Assembly (NCBI RefSeq): GCF_964355755.1
Contig: NC_092671.1
Span: 11,543,001 to 11,607,000 of the forward strand
DNA length: 64,000 bases
Direction of reading: 5' to 3'
Origin: Antedon mediterranea
Taxonomy: Eukaryota > Echinodermata > Crinoidea > Comatulida > Antedonidae
In this document: positions 57,301 through 64,000 of the stretch, piece by piece
Layout: every line of letters starts with the position of its first letter
Numbering within the stretch: the first letter of the stretch is position 1
Program-made: the position numbers and the translations under genes
Notes under the pieces: model-generated
The model's database searches: none
The model's input: the letters and a program-made list of their open reading frames with translations, nothing else
Told to the model about the DNA's origin: nothing

Positions 57301-60300
57301 GTTTTAGCCTCTGACACTATCTCTCTACACTCTGCATCCTAACACACGCACTGTTAATGCCCACCTTAAAATTCAATATTCCTCCCTTCAATTAACCCCC
57401 CTCCCTTCGTTCAAATCATTTCCTCTATGCATTGTTGCAATTTTGGTTCCAATTATTATTTCCAACCCCCAAATCACCCCTGCTTCTGGATTCACACATT
57501 AAAACACAATATCTTAGTTTAGCATATGTTAGTTGCCTTTAATATTGGTTGCACTCTCTTTCTCTCTCACTCAGAAATACAAAAAAAAATAAATTAAAAT
57601 AACAATTAAAACAATGAAGGCAAACATCTCACCAAACATCATTAGGCAATTGTGAGTTGTGTCTTGTACGCCTTCCAAAGTGTACCAAAACGGGTGCACT
57701 CTGCATCCATTTATTAAAAAAAGTGCACATTTAAAATGCAAAATTTTAAATTTATCAAAGTGCAATCAACTCTCCTTATGCTTAAACAGGTGTTTAAAAT
57801 TGTAAAATTTCCAATAAAGAAAAATTATAATTTTGATAAAATTTAAAATGTGATTCACATTCGATCTGTAGAAAATTCACAAGATTTAGAGTTAAGTTTT
57901 ACATATTTATTTTGGTGCTTAAAGAGAGTCTGTAGTTGCACTGAAGAATGTTTTTAAATTTAATTTTATAAAAATATAATGATATACCGCCAAGTTTTGA
58001 TTTTATATAAAATTTGACAGTAAAGTTTAAAATATGTTGATCATAAATAATTATTACACTTACACCGATTATTAGTCAGTTAAAATAAAACATGTACAAA
58101 AAAAATAAATGTCTATGCAAGTTTTCCAGGCTGGTAGCCAGGTATAACAGAGGAAAGAGGTTGGGAAGGTGTAAATGTAAATAAACCAAGGTACCATAGT
58201 TAATATTACATTTTATAGAAATTTTGATAAATGGGAAATTCCCTGGCAACGAGCCTGTATTATTACTAATCAGCACACATGATTGACAGCACTCAATAAA
58301 TAAATGTAAATAAAAATTGCATGTGCTCTGAAGAAAAGCACTCATTATAAATTCCAGGTATGTACACAGATTGTTTTATAAAAATAGATAATGAAGGAAA
58401 AAAAAAAACAGTTTTACAAATGCAGTTTCTTTTACTGCTTTTTTTATAAATTTATAAAGATTTGATATTCTACATTTATTTATACGAGTGGTTTGTGTAA
58501 TCTTTCTGTGCACATTCCTTGTGAAATTGTCTCCGTGTTTAAAATATTAATTTGGAAAGACATTTTCACTGAGCATGACATGCACAAGACCCACAATCAA
58601 AGTAAGAAAAGTAGAAAGATTACTTACCAACGAGGTTGATAATACCAAACATGAGGCCATTCGACGAGAGGAAAGAAAAGTAACGCTCGTTCGAGCTACT
58701 TGTGACCTCACCACAGGTTATATATTCATACACACTATCAACAGAGCCTGCAATTTAACAATGTAACCAATAAATCAAATAATAAAATAAAATATACATT
58801 GTTAAAGTCAATAATAAATTCAACATTAGAATTAACCATTTTTCTATTCTAAGGTCTGAAATACAACAAAATCAACATTTATACAAACTGTATTAAAGTG
58901 GAGCTCCACCCAGAAAATTACTATTTTTCATACATTTCAACTATTATTTAAAAATATCATCCCTTATACTTCATATTTTTTTGAAATTTTTTTCAATGAG
59001 TACGATTTTCTTGAAAATCATGCCTTTTTGCGTTTTTGGGGGATACCTTGTAATTTCCTATTCTTTTACATGCAAAAGGGGGGTATATTTGAATAATCCT
59101 AAAAAATTCATTTCTTCACCAAAAAAAAAAAGTAAAATGTATATTTATGTAATTTTTCCAGATCTTTCTATTTCTGGTATTTTTATCACGTATACATTGC
59201 GCAATTTTGCGTAAATAGACACTTTCCCCCGTTCGGGTCCAATTGGGTTTTTTATTTTGCTAGGGAGTCCGATCACGTGACATTTTCCACAATCACACAC
59301 TACTGCAGCTGGCGATCTGTTATTTTGTCGCGATGTTATTTTTGACGGGCGAAAAGTATATTAAAACATTCTGAATGTGACCCTATTATGTTTCACAGTG
59401 TAATAATGTGATTATGAGACTATTACTAAAATGTCAAATTTAACGAGATTTGAGAAAGATGTGGCTATATTATATTCAATAAAGCTAGGCCTACTAGAGT
59501 GTAGGTATGTACCGATGCTGCTTAGTGGCTTGGCCTCTAGCTAGGCTAGGCTGACAGCAGTGAAGTTTGTTTTGCTGTCACCCGACCTTGGCCTACCCAT
59601 GGGCCATGATAGGGTGCCTGAATAGTTGCTTTTCAGTCAGGTCTAAGCTTGCACATCGCTTTACTATTCTTTACTACTCTTGTTCTGTATAGGATTTTGT
59701 GTTTCACAGTTCTTAATATGCGAGAAAACCCAGGAACGATAAATGGGGCGAAACGACCATGTCTATGAATACATAGGCCTCTAGACAAAAATTCAAGCCT
59801 AGCTAGGCTGAGCAGACGGCTTAGCTAGGCCTAACCCTAGCTTAAAGTTAAAAGCAATCTGATAAGATTATAATGCTGCTGTTGTTGTTGTACAGTGAAA
59901 ATCATGAGGTTACATGTAAATTATACTGACATTCTTATCGGAAATATTACTTAGGCCTAAACAAATCGTATTAATTGTGTGTATAAAATTTATTCCCCAT
60001 TTTTCGACACCTAATTCACCAAAGGGAAGAAATTTTCACAATGCGTTGACCAGCGACTAAAACGCGTCAGTCGCTAAGTGTAACGCGTTTCGCGACGTAT
60101 TGTAAACTAATAACCCCTAAGTTACTGAAAAACTGTAATTTGTTAAAAAACACTATTTTCTGACCGATTTTTTAGAAATGAGTTTTTGGAAAATATTTCC
60201 GTATTTTTCCTGGTTTTTTTATGTAATCACTTTCAATTAAACATACTTAAACATAATATAAGCTGAGAAAGTCTGAGTGTAGCTCCACTTTAAATTATCG

Positions 60301-61918
60301 AATCTTGTAATGTATAAAACTTACCAAGTGGAAATTCTGGATCAGAAGCACTGACGTATACTTTGCTAAGGAAAACGAGTAATCCGATGAAAATGATACC
60401 AGTGTTGAAATAAGACATGTAAAAAGTAGCACCAAGACCGCCAATAAACGTGTAACTACCGATCATAGCGGCGAGAATGAGAGATGCCATTTCGAGGCTA
60501 AAGCCAGGAACCAAATTCATCATAACTGCTGTACCACCTGTTATTACAATTAGATGTTTAAATATAGATTATTTTTTTGACTAACATTAACATCTACCTA
60601 CTGTATCTGTTCTACAAACAATGGAAATGTATAAATCCCCAGAGAGGCCTACATTAATATCGAGAGCATGTCTTCATAAAACACTCACTTGCTTGTGAAT
60701 TATTTATTTAATTCATTCCGACATCAACAGCAAGCAGAACATTTGCAAATTAAAAGATAAAAATAGACTAAAGCAATAATGATATTTGAAAATCATACGG
60801 AGAGGCTTCAGGAAGATTCTTTTCAATATCTTAATTGGTGTGTTTTCAACTTTTAAATTCTGTAAGATTTTATTCAACTACGGTCATTTTATATTTTACT
60901 TTTCCAGAGGCCTTGTTTTATGATGGATTGGCAACTTAAAATAATTTAAAACAACTTTATATCGTATTGATGGATCTGTCAAAATGCATTAGTTACTAAA
61001 CTTTAAATACAAAATATAAATGGCTCTATTCATCATTTCTCCATATTTATTAAAGATTTATTTACAGTTTCGATGATGAATGCTTTTAAATTTGTTAACG
61101 TACCCATCATCATCATGACAGTGACTATGAAATTAGTCAGGAGAGCCATGAAGCAGAAGACAAGATGAACTCTTGATCCAAATCGTGCGTAGGTCACTTG
61201 TAAAAATGTCTTTGCTCCAGGGGCCTTTATCTTTAGCTGGACGGACAATGCTGCAAACAACAATAGCTGGACAGTTGCTCCAGCTGCGTACCAGAAAGGA
61301 CCACTTATACCATACTGCAAAATTTAAAAAATAAAAATTGATAAATTATTTGATTTTAAAGAGTTGATGATGTATGAATGATTTATATTTTATTATTTAA
61401 TTTATTCATGAATTATACAGACCTTTGCTGCTACTGATGATGACTGAAGGAGTGTCGCTGCCCATGTCCATTGTGATACAATTGTTGCTGCAGTAATGCC
61501 AATGTTTACTTTACCACCAGCATCAAAACTTGTGTCTAGATTGTCCTGTTTTTGTAAAAAAAAAATATTATTACTATATAGCCTAGCTAGTACTAGTAGG
61601 CTAGGCCTACTAGGCCGCCCTAGTTACATTAAATTTACCCTATAGGCCCTAGGCTATATAAGTTTGTAAATTTCTTACTAGCAAAAAAACATCTCATTTC
61701 TTGGTGAATTTGTTATGGAAAGATGAAATTGCTATATATTATAGTACCTTATCTTGAAAAACGTACGACCTTATCCAAGTAAATCCTTTAGCTAAGATGA
61801 CTGCAAAAACTGCGAAGGCGAGGGTAATCCAAATGGCCACTGAGACGGTAAGCGACTCTGAATCGATAACTAGAGTACCGGTGGTCCCATTCCAAAGTAT
61901 TGAATCACAGAAGTCCAT
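54344..61918 (-). CDS. DUR3-like urea/sodium-solute symporter
   Basis: Sodium:solute symporter family protein of the DUR3 branch (ion-coupled urea uptake in plants and fungi; animal members are less studied). Ten exons, high to low: 61748-61918, 61423-61545, 61104-61314, 60325-60537, 58628-58747, 56067-56273, 55686-55974, 55421-55583, 54870-55258, 54344-54752; 764 aa. Seen: LLQSSSVAAKYGISGPFWYA, the QLKIKAPGAKTFLQVTYARFG loop, GSYTFIGGLGATFYMSYFNT, QSYWQSGVAAKP and many membrane segments (about 13-15). These follow plant DUR3 closely. Between two membrane segments (residues 412-460) is a Cys-rich loop with Cys412, 415, 429, 431, 437, 440, 450 and 460. The start ATG has a good context (AATATGG). 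The tail is hydrophilic, ending NHKEPLA. Substrate is inferred from family. Convergent with MTPAP. Confidence 0.9.
56274..58627. other. Intron 5 of the DUR3-like gene
   Basis: About 2.35 kb. Mostly AT-rich. A GC-richer patch at about 57020-57210 (TCGTTCGGTCATCGTGGC, GTGCGTGGACGTCCCAAATG) is unexplained and may be a decayed repeat. Pyrimidine runs occur near 57360-57560. No ORF here resembles a known protein. Confidence 0.5.
58893..60294. mobile_element. 1.4-kb TIR element in intron 4 of the DUR3-like gene
   Basis: Left end TTAAAGTGGAGCTCCACCCA and right end TGTAGCTCCACTTTAA are inverted copies. TTA/TTAA occurs at both junctions. The interior includes long T/A-rich subterminal zones and a central GC-richer core (59240-60070) with TAGGCCTA words and a CACGTG E-box. 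No transposase ORF is visible; the 77-codon ORF at 58981 is low-complexity. Probably a non-autonomous DNA transposon. Confidence 0.6.
61575..61665. repeat. TAGGCCTA-word cluster in first intron of the DUR3-like gene
   Basis: CTAGCTAGTACTAGTAGGCT, AGGCCTACTAGGCCG and ATAGGCCCTAGGC lie together, the same vocabulary as YME1L1 intron 1. No coding content. Confidence 0.6.
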
Positions 61919-64000
61919 ATTTTAGACCTAAAAATAATAAAAACTACTATTTATGTTTTCTGAAAATGTGTTCGTATACTTTTAGAACCAGATAGTACTA
62001 GCTAGAGCTAGCTATCACCAACCTGCAATATCACAAAAACTATTAAATAACACAATAAGCCTAGCCTAGGCCTATATAAAAAGCATGTCACTTTTGCGTC
62101 GTGTGTATATATATGTAAATAGCGTGATCGAATTTTTAATGAAATATTTTTTTCGATGCGCGCGCGTGTTGTCAAGTCAAGCGCCCTCTAAAAATGTTAA
62201 GACAGAAACAATTTTGGTTATATTTTGTTGCTATATTATTGATTTTTAATAAAATATAATGCAAGTTCTTATTGTAAATTGCTGGACCAATTTTTCAAAA
62301 ACCACACGTATTTTATTTTCATATATTCATAAAACACTTTATCATGCTTATCATGGGAATTGGGTAAGGAAGTGTCACGGGCGGATAAATGTATTGATGA
62401 TGCGATTACAAAAAAACAATATAGGCCTAGTATTCATATTTATATTTTTTTTCTAATTCATTTTGGAGTATACAATACACGGTATCGGATACTTCTGTTC
62501 ACATTAATTAAGATCGATTTCATCGCGCTCTCTTTTCACTGTAATGTTTCAGGAGTTCGCCGTATCGCTTTGGCACTCCTGGAATGTGTATCGTGCGAAG
62601 AGGCCAACAGGGTTGTTTAGGAATTTCCTCTGAGAAATAGGGCAATGATGCTAATTGGTTCGTCATCCACCACTCTGGAAAATGATCGTTGATTTCTTTT
62701 TTTCGGCTGATATCCATAATGATCCATCAAAAGCCGTAGTTTTCTAATAAATTACCACCATACATGCATTTTTAAAATGCGGAATTTCCACGAAAATCTG
62801 TTTCAACGAAAAATTATTTTTTAACTAACTAAATTGTATTCCTTTAATGTTTCTCCATTACGTAACCGTTGTTTTTTTGTATACTGTATATAAAGGCAAA
62901 ATTTCGCCATTTCAATCATAAAAATAAGAACATTATTTGTATATATTTCATATTGTGAGATACACGAATGCATCCGGTTTAGGCATATGATGTTTTCACT
63001 TGAGGAAACGCTAAGTAAATATTTGTCTTGCCGATTTTTGTCAATGAATCTCAAATGTTAGAATAATGTAATCAATCTCATCTATCACTTTAATAAATAT
63101 AGTTATAGTTTCGCTGCAATTGACCCTTTGTTAATAAATAACTTTTAATGATAAATTAAAGAGCGGGTATTGACCTTTTTTGTTCACAAAAATCAAGTAA
63201 ACAAGTACAATGTTACGTTTTTACAGATTGTCTTTAATGTCGCGGCGCAACGGGAATGTGCTCTATTTTGAAATCTATTTTTGTCGCAATGGCCACATTA
63301 GTTTCAGGTGGTTCGTAATACAATTTTAAGGAAAGATAGTTGAGGACAGGTAAAACGATCAGTCACAAGATGCCCTAATCATTCCTGTAACCAGATCTCA
63401 TTTTTTACGGAACTTACTCAGTATTTTCAGCCAATGTGCCTCAGAGGAAGTAGGCGCGCCTATTGGTGATGCCACGACCGATAGCGTCGCCGTAAGATAA
63501 TATTTGAATGTTTTCCTTTTCATTGTAAAATCTCTTTGCTTTTACAACGGTCACCAACATTATTAGTTATTTCCTTATATTTACTACACACGTTCTCTCG
63601 GTCGGCAGCATCCGCGGGTTCTTATAAAAATATTTCGTATAAAACACAACCATATTCGTGCCGTCCTATTTTTCCGCCGAAGGCATTCCCTGCCGCGAGT
63701 TTTTCATCATAAAAGAATGCCTTGCTGAAATTCCACAGAATATAATTACGACATAGGTCAGCCATATCGGATGTAGGCTCCCATTATTGTTTCCGAGTAC
63801 TGTATTTATATTCCACCTCGTTCGCTGCTGGCTGTATGGAAGGTTCATTTATCAATCTTCCTAAGCAGGTTTTGCCAGTAAGATTTACCGGAATAAATTG
63901 GCTCTAACCGGTATTAACCTTTTTTTTTAATGCACCTTGTAAAACATTCAGTATAGTTCTATAGACACAAACACATTTAATAGACCTACTTTTGTTTCTA
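61919..64000. other. 5' flank of the DUR3-like gene
   Basis: No gene can be named. It holds a CTAGCCTAGGCC cluster at 62055, a CG-rich ATGCGCGCGCGTG stretch at 62157, a 65-codon minus-strand ORF at 62520-62717, and a GC-richer block at about 63420-63860 with two CCAAT-type sites and TATAAAA. The distal block may be the promoter of a neighbouring gene or an upstream promoter of the transporter. Confidence 0.45.
62520..62717 (-). CDS. Unrecognised 65-codon ORF upstream of the DUR3-like gene
   Basis: ATG in good context (ATTATGG), preceded by an in-frame stop, ending TGA. The product has a non-repetitive, protein-like composition (HFPEWWMTNQLASLPYF, RTIHIPGVPKRYGELLKHYS) with no signal peptide or membrane span. 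I do not recognise it. It could be an upstream ORF or exon of the transporter's transcript, a fragment of a retroelement, or chance. Confidence 0.2.
   Translation of the reverse strand: MDISRKKEINDHFPEWWMTNQLASLPYFSEEIPKQPCWPLRTIHIPGVPKRYGELLKHYSEKRAR

Noticed and set aside
62068-62084. TATA box (CCTATATAAAAAG) for the transporter
   Set aside because: The good match is on the plus strand, while the gene is on the minus strand. The minus reading TTTATATAG is weak and such words are common in AT-rich DNA.

Overview
The window reads as intron-rich, AT-rich nuclear DNA of an animal. Four protein genes can be assembled from GT-AG exons whose phases join exactly. Their products are closest in character to invertebrate deuterostome proteins. 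An echinoderm or similar marine invertebrate is favoured by the retained DUR3-type urea symporter (absent from vertebrates), the vertebrate-like exon structure, and the dense load of small TIR elements, SINEs and minisatellites. The species cannot be named from this sequence alone.

Layout. 184-6260 (+) is the 3' two thirds of STT3B, the catalytic subunit of oligosaccharyltransferase; its 5' end lies before the window. 8594-14441 (+) is mitochondrial serine hydroxymethyltransferase (SHMT2, 12 exons, 492 aa). 15409-23567 (+) is the i-AAA mitochondrial protease YME1L1 (16 exons, 704 aa). 23568-31784 is a repeat complex: a minisatellite is split by a 3.9 kb inverted-repeat structure that itself contains a second, 30-bp minisatellite, with a tRNA-derived SINE at one edge. 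31785-49232 (+) is the mitochondrial poly(A) polymerase MTPAP (8 exons, 548 aa). 49233-54343 is intergenic with decayed transposons. 54344-61918 (-) is a DUR3-like sodium/solute-type urea symporter (10 exons, 764 aa), convergent with MTPAP. 61919-64000 is its 5' flank, with no gene I can name.

How the genes relate. SHMT2, YME1L1 and MTPAP stand in one same-strand row and all act in mitochondria (one-carbon supply, inner-membrane proteolysis, mRNA 3'-end polyadenylation). STT3B and the urea symporter are membrane proteins of the ER and probably the plasma membrane. Nothing suggests operons: each gene has its own introns and intergenic gaps. Introns carry at least four families of short inverted-repeat elements, three or more SINE groups and two LINE remnants recognisable by their reverse-transcriptase C-termini.

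No CRISPR array, rRNA gene or functional tRNA gene was seen. The most unusual items are the eight-cysteine insert in the DUR3-like protein, the nested minisatellite/foldback locus, a relic duplicated exon in STT3B, a small PIF/Harbinger-like element with a Myb-like ORF, and a near-perfect hairpin between SHMT2 and YME1L1.
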